The notes under the pieces: model-generated
Database searches by the model: none
Seen by the model: only the letters and a program-made list of their open reading frames with translations
What the model was told of the DNA's origin: nothing
Assembly (NCBI GenBank): GCA_000337115.1
Contig: AOIR01000004.1
Location: 1,303-46,946 of the forward strand
From: Natrinema thermotolerans DSM 11552
Lineage (GTDB): Archaea; Halobacteriota; Halobacteria; Halobacteriales; Natrialbaceae
Length of the DNA: 45,644 bases
Reading direction: 5' to 3'
Position numbers and translations under genes: made by a program
In this document: positions 23,072 to 32,579 of the stretch, in pieces
Layout of the letters: the number at the start of each line of letters is the position of its first letter
Numbering within the stretch: position 1 is the stretch's first letter

Positions 23072-26000
23072 TCAGTCGTCGCTCGCCGCGAAGCTGGCCG
23101 ATTCGGCCGCGGCCGCGGCCTCGGGTTCGCCGGGCAGTTCGTTGCGCACGTCGTCGCTGCCCTGTTCGGTGATCGCCTCGTAGTAGGCCTCGGGCATGAC
23201 CTTCACGAAGGCCTCGAGCGCGCGCTCCCAGTTTGCGAGCAGGAGTTCACCCCGCTCGGAGCCGGTGTAGGCGACGTGGTTCTCGACGAGTCGACGGAGC
23301 ATCCGCTCGTCTTTCTCCTCGAGTTCGTCGTGGAGCGAGACCATGCCGGTGTTTGCCTTGGCTTCGAACTCGTCGTCGGGGTCGTAGACGTAGGCGACGC
23401 CCCCACTCATCCCCGCGGCGAAGTTCTTGCCCGTCTCGCCCAGCACGGCGACGACGCCGCCGGTCATGTACTCACAGCCGTGGTCGCCAACGCCCTCGAC
23501 GACGGCCTTGGCGCCGGAGTTGCGCACTGCAAAGCGCTCGCCGGCGACGCCGTTGACGTACAGCTGGCCGTCGGTCGCGCCGTAGAGCGCGACGTTGCCG
23601 ATCGAGACGTTCTCGGTTGGGTCGTAGGCGGCGGTCTCGGGCGTTCGAATCGTGAGCTTGCCGCCGGACAGGCCCTTGCCGACGTAGTCGTTGGCGCTGC
23701 CGTCTAAGTGCATCGAGACGCCGCTCGCCAGGAACGCGCCGAAACTCTGGCCGGCGGTCCCTTCCGCGTCGACGGTGATGGTGTCCTCGGGGAGGCCGGG
23801 CTCGCCGTAGCGGTCGGTGATCCGGTTCGAGAGCATCGCGCCGACGGTGCGGTCGACGTTGGTAACCTCGGTCTCGAGACTGACCGGCTCCTGGTCCTCG
23901 ATGGCGTCGGCCGCGGCGGCGATGAGATCGCGGTCGAGCTGGTCCTCGAGTTCGTGGTCCTGCTCGCGGATCTTGCGTCGGACCTCGCTGCCGGGGTCGG
24001 CAAGCACCTCCGAGAGGTCGACGTTGCGGGCCTTCGGGTGGTCGACGTCGTCGCGCTGCTCGAGGGCGTCGACCTGGCCGATCATCTCGTCGATCGTCTC
24101 GTAGCCGAGTTCGGCCATGATCTCGCGCAGTTCCTGCGCGATGAAGGTCATGTAGTTGATGACGTGTTCGGGCTCGCCGGGGAACCGCTTGCGCAGGTCC
24201 TCGCGCTGGGTGGCGACGCCGACCGGGCAGGTGTTCTTGTGACACTGCCGAGCCATGACGCAGCCGCCGGTGACCAGCGAGGCGGTGCCGAAAATGTACT
24301 CCTCGGCACCCAGCAGGGCGGCGACGGCGACGTCGCGCCCGGTCTTCATCCCGCCGTCGGCGGAGACGCGGATGCGGTCCCGGAGGCCGGTCCGACAGAG
24401 CATCTGGTTGGCTTCCGCGAGGCCGAGTTCCCACGGGAGGCCGGCGCTCTTGATCGAGGTCTTGGGCGAGGCACCGGTCCCGCCGTCGTGGCCGGAGATG
24501 TGGACCACGTCGGCGTTTGCCTTCGCGACGCCCGCCGCGACCGTCCCGATGCCGGCCTCGGAGACGAGTTTGACGTTGATGTCGGCCGTCTCGTTGGCGG
24601 CCTTGAGATCGAAGATCAGCTGTTTGAGGTCCTCGATCGAGTAGATGTCGTGCAGCGGCGGCGGCGAGATCAGCCCCACGCCGGGCGTGGACTTGCGGAC
24701 GTGGGCGATCATCTCGTTGACCTTCGAGCCGGGGAGGTGGCCGCCCTCGCCGGGCTTGGAGCCCTGGGCCATCTTGATCTGCAGTTCGTCGGCGTTCGAG
24801 AGGTACGTCGAGGTGACGCCGAACCGGCCGGAAGCGACCTGTTTGACGTTACACTCGCGTTCGGTGTTGAACCGCTCCGGCGGTTCGCCGCCCTCGCCCG
24901 AGTTGCTCTTGGCGCCGAGCCGGTTCATCGCGATCGAGTTGTTCTCGTGGGCCTCCGGCGAGAGCGAGCCAAGCGACATCGCGGCCGTCGAGAATCGCTG
25001 GACGATGTCCTTGATCGGCTCGACGTCCTCGACCGGGATCGGATCACGGTCGGAGTCGAACTCGAGGAGGCCACGCAGGGTCTGGAGGTTCTCCTGTTGG
25101 TCGTTGATCTTTGCGGCGAACTCCTGGTAGCGCTCGTAGTCGTTCGAGCGGACGGCCTGCTGGAGCGCGCCGACGGTGTCGGGGTTCCACTGGTGGTGGA
25201 TGCCGCCCGAGCGGTGTTCGAACTCGCCGTGGCGGTCGAGGTCGGACTCCTCGCCGTCGTCGCCGAAGGCGGTCGCGTGGCGCTCGCGGAGGTCCTCCTC
25301 GATCTCGGCGAGGCCGATCCCCTCGGTACGGTTCTCGGTGCCCTCGAAGTACTCGGCCACGAGGTCCGAATCGAGGCCGACGGCCTCGAAGATCTGGGCG
25401 CCCTGGTAGCTCTCGACGGTCGAGATTCCCATCTTGGCCATGATCTTCAGGAGACCGTCCTCGACGGCGTTGACGTAGGCGTCGATGGCGACCTCGGTGT
25501 CGGCACCGTCGGGGCCGGCGGTGATGTCCTCGATGGTCTGGTAGGCGAGGTACGGGTTGACCGCGCCGGCACCGTAGCCGACCAGCGTCGCGAAGTGATG
25601 GACGGTCCGCGGGTCGGCCGACTCGACGACGAGGCCGACGTGATTGCGCAGGCCGTTGCGCACGAGGTGGTGGTGGACGCCGCCGGTCGCCAGCAGGCTC
25701 GGGATCGCGACCCGGTCCTCATCGACGTTCCGATCCGAGAGGACGATGACGTCGTGGCCGCCGTTCTCGATCGCGTCGACGACGTCCTCGCGGACGCGCT
25801 CGACCGCGGCCTCGAGGTCCGCGCCGAGTTCGTCGCCCTCGGGCTCGTAGGTGATGTCGATCGTCGCGGACGTGATCCCGTTGGCCGAACAGTCACGGAT
25901 CGACTCGAGTTCGGCGTCGGTCAGGATCGGCGAGTCCAGCACGAGTTGGCGGGCGTGTTCGGGCGATTCGTCTAACAGGTTGCGCTGGAAGCCCAGCCGC

Positions 26001-27631
26001 GACTCCATCGAGGTGACGAGTTCCTCGCGGATGTAATCAAGCGGCGGGTTCGTAACCTGTGCGAACAGCTGTTTGAAGTAGGAAAACAGCGGTCGGTTGA
26101 ACTCGGTCAGCACCGACAGCGGCGTGTCGTCGCCCATCGAGCCGACGGGGTCTTTCCCCTTCTGGGTCATCGGCTCGATCAGGTTCTCGAGTTCGTCGTG
26201 CGTGTAACCGAACGCGGCCTGTTGGTCGCGCAGTGCCGAGATTTCCGTCTGTGGCGAACGATCGTTCGTGGTCCGAATGTCGTCCAGATGGACCTGTTCC
26301 TGGTCGACCCACTCGCCGTATCGGTCGTCGGTGAGGTCGTCGAAGACTTCCTCGTCGGGGATGACCCGCCCCTCCTCGGGATCGGCGAGGAAGAGCTGGC
26401 CGGGCTTGAGACGGCCACGTTCTTCGATCTCCGCTGGCTCGGTCTCGAGCGCGCCGGCCTCGCTGGCCATGATGAGCTGGTTGTCGGTCGTGACGTCGTA
26501 CCGGCACGGGCGCAGTCCGTTACGGTCCAGCACCGCGCCGACACGTTCGCCGTCGGTCGCCGCCACGAGCGCGGGACCGTCCCACGGTTCGACCAGCGAC
26601 GCGTGGAAGTCGTACCAGTCCTTCCGATCGGGATCCATCGCGTCGTCGCCCCGCCAGGCCTCGGGAACGAGCATTCGCAGGGCGTGTGCGAGGTCGCGGC
26701 CGTTCTGCATCAGCAGTTCGAGGGCGTTGTCGACGCTTGCGGTGTCGGACTGGTCGGGATCGTCGATGATCGGCTTGACGGCCTCGAGATCGGAGAGGAC
26801 GTCGCTCTCGATATCGGTCTCGCGGGCCCGCATCCAGTTGATGTTACCCTGAATGGTGTTGAACTCGCCGTTGTGGATGATGTTGCGGTACGGATGTGCG
26901 AGGTGCCACGCGCCGAGCGTGTTCGTCGAGAACCGCTCGTGGACCATCACGAACGTCGATTCCATCCGCTCGTCGGTGAGATCGGGGTAGTAGGCGGGGA
27001 CCTGGACGCCCTTGAGCAGCCCCTTGTAGACGACAGTATCGGCATCCAGCGAAACGACGTAGAACCGCTCTTTGTTCTCGATGTCGGCGTCCTCGACGGC
27101 GTTTTCCAGCGCGCGTCGAGCGACGTAGAGCCGGCGGTCGAAGTCGTCCTCGGAGAGATCGTCCTCGGGTGCGACGACGACCTGGAAAACGTCGGGTTCC
27201 GAGTCGACGGCCGTCCGGCCGAGATCGTCGTTGTTCGTCGGGACGTCGCGCCACTCGAGAACCTCGAGATCGTAGGTGTCGAAGGTGTCGGCAGCGAGAT
27301 CGCGGAGTTGCTCACGTGCCCGGTCGTCCTGCGGCAGAAAGAGCGAGCCGACGGCGTAGGTCTCGGGGAGATCGGTCTCGAGGACACTCTCGAAGAACGA
27401 ATCGGGCGTCTGGAGCATGATACCGGCTCCGTCGCCGGTGTCTTTCTCCGCGCCGGTCGTCCCGCGGTGTTCGAGGTTTTCGAGCAGTTCGAGTCCGTCG
27501 GCGACGATGTCGTGGCCCCCGTCCCCATCGAGATCCATGACGACACCGACGCCGCAGTTCGACCGTGCGTCCGCGGGGTCGGCGAGCCCCTGTGAACGCT
27601 CGGTGGATGACTCCATATGTGGCTGTGACAT
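23072..27631 (-). CDS. gltB: Glutamate synthase, large subunit
   Basis: This 1519-residue protein makes two glutamates from glutamine and 2-oxoglutarate. The N-terminal class II glutaminase domain has its catalytic Cys at 26 (ARSNCGVGV), so a propeptide of 25 residues should be removed. A central domain is followed by the FMN-binding synthase barrel (GGEPPERF, GSKPGEGGHLPG, SGHDGGTGASP). The 3Fe-4S cysteines lie in ARQCHKNTCPVGVATQ. The C-terminal GXGXG domain contains YGATDGQLYVNG and GEVGDHGCEYMTGG-like repeats. Full family length. No small subunit (gltD) is adjacent, so the electron donor, probably ferredoxin, is not shown here. An AT-rich promoter with operator-like repeats lies upstream, suggesting nitrogen control. 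Confidence 0.95.
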   Translation of the reverse strand: MSQPHMESSTERSQGLADPADARSNCGVGVVMDLDGDGGHDIVADGLELLENLEHRGTTGAEKDTGDGAGIMLQTPDSFFESVLETDLPETYAVGSLFLPQDDRAREQLRDLAADTFDTYDLEVLEWRDVPTNNDDLGRTAVDSEPDVFQVVVAPEDDLSEDDFDRRLYVARRALENAVEDADIENKERFYVVSLDADTVVYKGLLKGVQVPAYYPDLTDERMESTFVMVHERFSTNTLGAWHLAHPYRNIIHNGEFNTIQGNINWMRARETDIESDVLSDLEAVKPIIDDPDQSDTASVDNALELLMQNGRDLAHALRMLVPEAWRGDDAMDPDRKDWYDFHASLVEPWDGPALVAATDGERVGAVLDRNGLRPCRYDVTTDNQLIMASEAGALETEPAEIEERGRLKPGQLFLADPEEGRVIPDEEVFDDLTDDRYGEWVDQEQVHLDDIRTTNDRSPQTEISALRDQQAAFGYTHDELENLIEPMTQKGKDPVGSMGDDTPLSVLTEFNRPLFSYFKQLFAQVTNPPLDYIREELVTSMESRLGFQRNLLDESPEHARQLVLDSPILTDAELESIRDCSANGITSATIDITYEPEGDELGADLEAAVERVREDVVDAIENGGHDVIVLSDRNVDEDRVAIPSLLATGGVHHHLVRNGLRNHVGLVVESADPRTVHHFATLVGYGAGAVNPYLAYQTIEDITAGPDGADTEVAIDAYVNAVEDGLLKIMAKMGISTVESYQGAQIFEAVGLDSDLVAEYFEGTENRTEGIGLAEIEEDLRERHATAFGDDGEESDLDRHGEFEHRSGGIHHQWNPDTVGALQQAVRSNDYERYQEFAAKINDQQENLQTLRGLLEFDSDRDPIPVEDVEPIKDIVQRFSTAAMSLGSLSPEAHENNSIAMNRLGAKSNSGEGGEPPERFNTERECNVKQVASGRFGVTSTYLSNADELQIKMAQGSKPGEGGHLPGSKVNEMIAHVRKSTPGVGLISPPPLHDIYSIEDLKQLIFDLKAANETADINVKLVSEAGIGTVAAGVAKANADVVHISGHDGGTGASPKTSIKSAGLPWELGLAEANQMLCRTGLRDRIRVSADGGMKTGRDVAVAALLGAEEYIFGTASLVTGGCVMARQCHKNTCPVGVATQREDLRKRFPGEPEHVINYMTFIAQELREIMAELGYETIDEMIGQVDALEQRDDVDHPKARNVDLSEVLADPGSEVRRKIREQDHELEDQLDRDLIAAAADAIEDQEPVSLETEVTNVDRTVGAMLSNRITDRYGEPGLPEDTITVDAEGTAGQSFGAFLASGVSMHLDGSANDYVGKGLSGGKLTIRTPETAAYDPTENVSIGNVALYGATDGQLYVNGVAGERFAVRNSGAKAVVEGVGDHGCEYMTGGVVAVLGETGKNFAAGMSGGVAYVYDPDDEFEAKANTGMVSLHDELEEKDERMLRRLVENHVAYTGSERGELLLANWERALEAFVKVMPEAYYEAITEQGSDDVRNELPGEPEAAAAAESASFAASDD

Positions 27632-27650
27632 ACACCCCCGTAGCGGGAAC

Positions 27651-27729
27651 AGATATAAGAGGCTAATCCATTATGGCTAAGTGTATTATAAACACATATA
27701 GACCAATATAAGGTATATGTAAACACCTT
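27651..27729 (-). promoter_or_regulatory. AT-rich promoter/operator region of gltB
   Basis: Complement of AGATATAAGA at 27651-27660 gives a TATA box about 25-28 nt before the gltB ATG. Upstream, the most AT-rich stretch of the window holds a GTGT...ACAC inverted repeat (27681-27695) and an AAGGT...ACCTT inverted repeat with a 10-nt gap (27710-27729). They are candidate operators; the binding protein is unknown. Confidence 0.5.
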
Positions 27730-27849
27730 AGTTTCGACTACCGGTGCCGATTATCGGACGGGAAAACACGCAGTCGTCGGAGCGACGATCGAAATCCCGA
27801 CCCGGAAACGCGAGTTCCCGGTGACGGGACGAAATGTCAGAGGCACGTA

Positions 27850-27873
27850 GTGTTCACCCACCAGAGTGAACAC
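27850..27873. other. Perfect 8-bp hairpin in the proS-gltB spacer
   Basis: GTGTTCAC (27850-27857) and GTGAACAC (27866-27873) pair perfectly around an 8-nt loop. The 500-bp spacer around it (27632-28129) otherwise shows only an implausible 64-codon frame on the reverse strand. The hairpin could be a terminator for proS, an insertion-element end or an RNA structure; I cannot decide. Confidence 0.45.
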
Positions 27874-28129
27874 CACATCCATTGGAACGGTATCCTCCCC
27901 TAAGCAATCTTGGGCTAAAGAATTAGGTGTGCGTGAAACAGTCACCCGTGAAAACGGTCCGTCACAACGGATACTGGCGTCCCGGGGGGTGAGATGGATG
28001 CCGTCGCTGGAGTATGCCAGCTAGCTTACGAACCGCACCGTCATACGTGGGTCCCCACGAAACTGCGCCCGATCTCGAGCAGACGTCGAGTCCGTACAGC
28101 GGTGAAAAACGGAGATCGGCCGGGAGCGG

Positions 28130-29611
28130 TCAGTACGACTTCGCGAAGTAAGCGATCTCGGCGGCGGGATCGCCACAGACACCACACTCGTCGTGGTCGG
28201 GTTCGGGTACCTCACCGCCCGACGACCCGCCCTCGTCCTCGAGGGGTTGCATGACGATCTCGGCGGCGATCTTCTCCTTGATAACCTCCTCGCAGGCCTC
28301 GTCGCCACACCACGGCGTCTTCACGTAGCCGCCGTGTTTCCCGATCGTCCCGAGGATCTCCTCGGGGCTGTGGGCCTCACGGACGTTGTCCTCGAGAGTC
28401 TCCGCGGCGGCCTCGTAGAGTTTGTCGTAGATCTCCTCGAGATGCTCGTCGACGGCGTCGACGATCCCGTCGCGGTCCTCGACGGTCTCCTCGTTGTCCG
28501 GCCGGTGGACCAGCGTGGCCTCCTCGTCCTCGACCTCGTAGGGCCCGATCTCCAGTCGGAGTGGCACGCCGTTGAGTTCGTGTTCGTTGAACTTGAAGCC
28601 GGGATTGCGCTCGTCCCGGTCGTCGAGTTCGACGCGGAAGCCGGCCGTCTCGAGGTCGTCGGCGATCCCCTCCGAGTACTCGAGGACCTCCTCCTTGGTG
28701 TCTTCCTGCCAGATCGGGACGATGACGACCTGCGTGGGCGCGACCGTCGGCGGCAGCACCAGCCCCTGATCGTCGGAGTGGGTCATGATGAGCGCCCCGA
28801 GCGCGCGCCAGGAGAGCCCCCACGAGGTGGTGTAGGCCGTCTGTTCCTCCTCGTCCTCGTCGACGAAGGAGATGTCGAAGGCCTCGGCGAAGCTCTGGCC
28901 GAGGTTGTGGCTGGTCGCGCCCTGGACGGACTTCCCGTCGGGCATCAGCGCCTCGACGGTCGTCGTGGTGTCCGCGCCGGGGAACTTGTCGTGTTCGGGC
29001 TTCTTGCCCCGCAGGACCGGGATCGCCAGCACGTCCTCGTAGACCCGCTCGTACTGGCCGAGACGGGTCCAGACCTCCTCCCATGCGCCTTCGTTGCTCG
29101 CGTGGGCGGTGTGGCCCTCCTGCCACATGAACTCCTTCGTGCGGAAGAACGGCTTCGTCTCCGTCGCCTCCCACCGGACGACCGAACACCACTGGTTGAG
29201 CCGCATCGGGAGGTCGCGGTGGCTGCGCGTCCAGTCAGCCATAAACGGCGCGATGATCGACTCGCTCGTCGGTCGTACGGCGAGTCGTTCCTCGAGTTCG
29301 TCGTGACCGCCCTGGGTCACCCACGCGACCTCGGGGTCGAACCCTTCGACGATGTCTTTCTCCCGCTCGAGGAAGCTCTCGGGGATGAACATCGGGAAGT
29401 AGACGTTGTCGACGCCGGTGTCCTTGAACCAGCCGTCGAGCGAGTCCTGAATCGCCTCCCAGAGGGCGTAGCCGCGGGGCTTGGTGACGATAAAGCCGCC
29501 CATCGGTGCGTAGTCCGCGAGGTCGGCCTTCTGGACGACCTCGGCGTACCACTCGCCGGGCTTGTGCGATTTCGACTCGGTGATGCCGAGTTCCTGACTC
29601 TCGTCGCTCAT
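28130..29611 (-). CDS. proS: Prolyl-tRNA synthetase, archaeal/eukaryotic type
   Basis: This 493-residue class II synthetase charges tRNA-Pro. Motif 2 is RLNQWCSVVRWE with the loop TETKPFFRTKEFMWQEGHTAHA. Motif 3 is GLVLPPTVAPTQVVIVPIW with the arginine replaced in the usual archaeal pattern. The anticodon-binding domain and the archaeal/eukaryotic C-terminal zinc domain follow (PWCGDEACEEVI and ECGVCGD), ending in a terminal Tyr (FAKSY) as is typical of this group. A GGTTTAAG box at about 29637-29644 lies 28-29 nt before the ATG. Essential gene; the spacer to gltB is about 500 bp, so they are separate transcripts. Confidence 0.95.
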   Translation of the reverse strand: MSDESQELGITESKSHKPGEWYAEVVQKADLADYAPMGGFIVTKPRGYALWEAIQDSLDGWFKDTGVDNVYFPMFIPESFLEREKDIVEGFDPEVAWVTQGGHDELEERLAVRPTSESIIAPFMADWTRSHRDLPMRLNQWCSVVRWEATETKPFFRTKEFMWQEGHTAHASNEGAWEEVWTRLGQYERVYEDVLAIPVLRGKKPEHDKFPGADTTTTVEALMPDGKSVQGATSHNLGQSFAEAFDISFVDEDEEEQTAYTTSWGLSWRALGALIMTHSDDQGLVLPPTVAPTQVVIVPIWQEDTKEEVLEYSEGIADDLETAGFRVELDDRDERNPGFKFNEHELNGVPLRLEIGPYEVEDEEATLVHRPDNEETVEDRDGIVDAVDEHLEEIYDKLYEAAAETLEDNVREAHSPEEILGTIGKHGGYVKTPWCGDEACEEVIKEKIAAEIVMQPLEDEGGSSGGEVPEPDHDECGVCGDPAAEIAYFAKSY

Positions 29612-30071
29612 TAGTACGACATGCAGTCAGCGCGGGCTTAAACCATGCGAAGAGCAACGCCCGCTCGCAGCCGCTGTTCGGGTCCGCGTACCGGAGGTGT
29701 TTTGTACCGATAGCCACTCGGTGGGAGTAGGCGGCACGGTCGGCCGGCCCCTTTCAGCCGTCGCGGTTTCCGTGGCGGTTCCGCTGTCCGACCTACACCG
29801 TCTCTCTAACACTCTCGAGCGTCAGCTATAGTAGCCGCTGAAAGTCATTGCACACCTGATCGTCCGACAGCGTTGCGATCAGTGTGTGAATCGTTTCAGC
29901 GACTACTATATCGTACCTGCACCCACCACCGAACCGGTACCGGCGGGACCGCGGGCGACTCGAGCAGTCACGTCCGCCGACAGCAATCGGAGCGAAACAC
30001 TCGGAAACCCTTGCTTCGTTTCATCCGGTTCTCACAGGTTTATGGACGCGACCGTCTTATAGGGGATCGAC
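29612..30071. other. Divergent spacer between proS and quinone oxidoreductase
   Basis: Apart from the 84-bp palindrome, this 460-bp region holds the proS TATA box at its left edge and a GGTTTATGG element at 30038-30046, about 28 nt before the oxidoreductase start. No reading frame is convincing. Confidence 0.5.
29827..29910. repeat. 84-bp palindromic element, copy 2 (MITE-like)
   Basis: Same length and ends as the copy at 18631, with six substitutions. Outer arms of 17 bp pair with one mismatch at a different position than in copy 1. The element again sits between genes. Confidence 0.85.
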
Positions 30072-31046
30072 ATGAAAGCAATCGAGGTCGACTCTTATGG
30101 CGACAGTGACGAACTATCGGTCGTCGACGTCCCGACACCCGAGCCCGGCGCGGGCGAGGTACGAATCGAAATCAAGGCCGCGGGCATCAACTTCGCGGAC
30201 ATCATGCAGCGACGGGGCCACTACCCGGACGGACCCGAAGCCCCCTACGTTCCCGGCATGGAGGCCGCGGGAACGGTCGACGCGGTCGGCGAGGGCGTCG
30301 ACGATCTCTCGGTCGGCGACCGCGTCGTCGGTATGCTCGACACCGGTGGCTACGCCGAGTACGTCACCGCCCCAGCGGCCATGCTCTTTCCGGTCCCCGA
30401 GGCGATGAGCTTCGACGAGGCCGCCGGCTTCCCCGTCCAGTTCCTCACCGCTCACGCGAGTCTGTTCGAGTGGGGCGGTCTCGAGACGGACGAATCCGTC
30501 CTGATTCAGGCCGCCGCGGGCGGGGTCGGCACGGCCGCCGTCCAGCTGGCGTCGAACCACGGCGCGGAGGTCTTCGGCACCGCGAGTACACAGGAGAAAC
30601 TCGACCTCGCGGCCGAGCTGGGCTGTGATCACCCGATCAACTACACCGAGACGGACTTCCGCGAGGTCGTCGAGGCCGAGACCGACGGCGAGGGCGTCGA
30701 CCTCGTCTTAGAGAGCGTCGGCGACGACGTCTTCGATCGTAGCCTCGACGCGATGAGCCACTTCGGACGCATGGTCACCTACGGCGTGGCCAGCGGCGTT
30801 CCCGCAGAAGTGAGCAACCAGCGGCTGCTCTTCGAGAACAAGACGGTCAAGGGATTCCACCTCGGGCAGGCCACCATGCACGACCCGGACCGGGTGATGA
30901 AAGCGGTCCCCGAACTCACCGAAGGGTTCGCGAGCGGCGATCTCGAGGTTATTCTGGGCGAATCGTTCGCGCTCGAGGACGCCGCCGAGGCCCATCAGTA
31001 CATCGAGGACCGGAAGAGTTCCGGGAAAATCGTGCTGAACCCCTGA
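30072..31046 (+). CDS. Quinone oxidoreductase-like protein (zinc-independent MDR family)
   Basis: The protein has 324 residues. The N-terminal GroES-like domain has AAGINFADIMQRRGHYP and VPGMEAAGTVDAVG. The NADPH-binding motif is AAAGGVGTAAVQLA (about 141-154), and the end reads HQYIEDRKSSGKIVLNP. Structural and catalytic zinc cysteines are absent, as in NADPH:quinone reductases (QOR type), which reduce quinones or enones. The ATG is preceded by a TATA-like box about 28 nt upstream. It stands alone; the next genes are on the opposite strand. Confidence 0.9.
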   Translation: MKAIEVDSYGDSDELSVVDVPTPEPGAGEVRIEIKAAGINFADIMQRRGHYPDGPEAPYVPGMEAAGTVDAVGEGVDDLSVGDRVVGMLDTGGYAEYVTAPAAMLFPVPEAMSFDEAAGFPVQFLTAHASLFEWGGLETDESVLIQAAAGGVGTAAVQLASNHGAEVFGTASTQEKLDLAAELGCDHPINYTETDFREVVEAETDGEGVDLVLESVGDDVFDRSLDAMSHFGRMVTYGVASGVPAEVSNQRLLFENKTVKGFHLGQATMHDPDRVMKAVPELTEGFASGDLEVILGESFALEDAAEAHQYIEDRKSSGKIVLNP

Positions 31047-31235
31047 AAACGGGCTTCGACGCGGCCGAAGCCTTAGAGTCGGGTCTTCAGAGAACGAGAA
31101 GCGAACCGATGTTGGATCACCGTCATCTCGTCCGACGACGGACCGCAACCGAAACCGGTACTGTTCCATTTTTCGGATATCGGCGACAGCGAAGTCTTCT
31201 TCGCGAGTGATTCGGCCGCGGCTGACGGGAAACAG

Positions 31236-31748
31236 TCATTCGATTTCGTGAACCTGGAATCCGTATTCTTGGAGAGTCGTGGTCGCTCCGTCTACAGCGT
31301 TCTCGATCTCTTGGAACCAATCCGTCGTTTCCACGTTGGGATTGATAGAATACGCTTCCTCGTACCAGTCTCGGATGCAACTATAGGTCGCCTCGACGAG
31401 AGCAGCGCGATCAACGAGCTGGGGCGAGTCATCTCGGATCTCTCGCGGTACCCCATCGATGTGGAAATACACGCCGACCGCGTCGTTCTCTGGGACAGGT
31501 GTGAACTCGAGTTCTCCCATATCGAATTCTGCAGTGCATTCTTTGTTTTCAAGAACTGCAGCCACACATCGGAGACAATCAGAGAACACTTCGTTCGGAA
31601 GGCTCGCGTCGTGCCAGACCCGGTCTTCTCCACCCTCGATTCCACCCGGGTGTATTCGTAGGGAGGTCGACGGCATCCGTGCCTTCTCGAGACATTCCGC
31701 TGCCGGAGGTTTGAACTCCAGCTCTATGTCACTATATTTGCCTTCCAT
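31236..31748 (-). CDS. Unrecognised 170-residue protein, lower GC
   Basis: The protein starts MEGKYSDIELEFKPPAAEC and has a central beta-rich part (FDMGELEFTPVPENDAVGVYFH). The C-terminal helical part is YSCIRDWYEEAYSINPNVET. Three Cys lie close together in FSDCLRCVAAVLENKEC. I recognise no family. Base composition is visibly lower in GC than the surrounding housekeeping genes, and codon use is more relaxed, which suggests recent transfer. The next gene upstream on the same strand (31895-32548) shares this composition, so the two may have arrived together. An orphan immunity protein is one guess, unsupported by any motif I can name. Confidence 0.6.
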   Translation of the reverse strand: MEGKYSDIELEFKPPAAECLEKARMPSTSLRIHPGGIEGGEDRVWHDASLPNEVFSDCLRCVAAVLENKECTAEFDMGELEFTPVPENDAVGVYFHIDGVPREIRDDSPQLVDRAALVEATYSCIRDWYEEAYSINPNVETTDWFQEIENAVDGATTTLQEYGFQVHEIE

Positions 31749-31894
31749 GGTTTCACCCTGCTGTCTCCAGCCACCGTCATTTTCACCGATGTACTTCCAG
31801 ACTGCTGGACCCTTTTTCGGATAGGCAGCTAGACGTTACCGTTTCTGATTATGACTTCACTCCTTTGGTGAGCTGTGATTTAGTCGTCTATCGG

Positions 31895-32548
31895 TTACGA
31901 GCGTTGTTCGTAGATGGCTTCGATGCGTTCGATGTCCGCACGAAGTCCCTGGTATGCGCTTTGTTCGGCGAGAGCTGGGTTCACGGAGAGAGCGAACGCT
32001 TCGAATTCAGTCACAGCCTCGAGCAGCCCCATGAGGAATGGACGAGTACGAACTGTCGCGGTTGGCTCGTACGATTCTCGTGCGTCCGGTGAGCGAGCAG
32101 TCGCTTGAGAATAACAGACTGAAATCGTGATAGCCGACTCCTCTCGTGGTTCGAGAACGATATACACCGGCCCGTTACCCGTCCGAACGATTACACGATC
32201 GCCCTCGAGGATGTCCGGGACCGACTGGAGCAGTCCGCCGAAGAAGCTGACGAGATATTCCTTCATCCCCTCAGTATCTGTGCCACCGATCAACGCTCGG
32301 TCACCTGCGTAGGTAGCGTCAACCCATCCGAGCGGGTCCTCGGAACCGGCTTCTAACTGCTCTCTGAGTTCGCTGTCGTACCGGACGACGAGTTCGAAGG
32401 TATCCATGATGTGAGTCATCTCAGTAGTCGACAGAGTATCCCGCCATTCTTGCTGATCACGAATCCAGACATGAACATCCGGACCGTCTTCGGGGAACGC
32501 TGTTTCGATCGTTCCGTTAGCGTTCACCCGGACGGTTATTTCGCTCAC
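31895..32548 (-). CDS. Unrecognised 217-residue protein, lower GC
   Basis: I read this gene from a GTG at 32546-32548, giving VSEITVRVNANGTIETAFPEDGPDVHVWIRD. The frame remains open further upstream but overlaps the Nudix gene there and loses coding character. The middle has EGDRVIVRTGNGPVYIVLEPREESAITIS (two beta strands) and the C-terminus is helical (FLMGLLEAVTEFEAFALSV). No family recognised. GC is lower than in flanking genes, as in the downstream 31236-31748 gene; the two are 146 bp apart on the same strand and may be one transferred module. The Nudix gene lies 31 bp upstream. Confidence 0.6.
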   Translation of the reverse strand: MSEITVRVNANGTIETAFPEDGPDVHVWIRDQQEWRDTLSTTEMTHIMDTFELVVRYDSELREQLEAGSEDPLGWVDATYAGDRALIGGTDTEGMKEYLVSFFGGLLQSVPDILEGDRVIVRTGNGPVYIVLEPREESAITISVCYSQATARSPDARESYEPTATVRTRPFLMGLLEAVTEFEAFALSVNPALAEQSAYQGLRADIERIEAIYEQRS

Positions 32549-32579
32549 GCTACCTCGTCCACGGACAACCGATGCTCCG

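Noticed and set aside
23708-25975. 755-codon open frame opposite gltB
   Set aside because: A shadow of GC-rich gltB codons: mostly Val/Asp/Glu/Gly low complexity with no motif; gltB is certain.
27751-27945. 64-codon reverse-strand frame in the gltB-proS spacer
   Set aside because: No family resemblance, and it crosses the 8-bp hairpin.
28193-29614. 473-codon open frame opposite proS
   Set aside because: Antisense shadow; proS is clearly the real gene.
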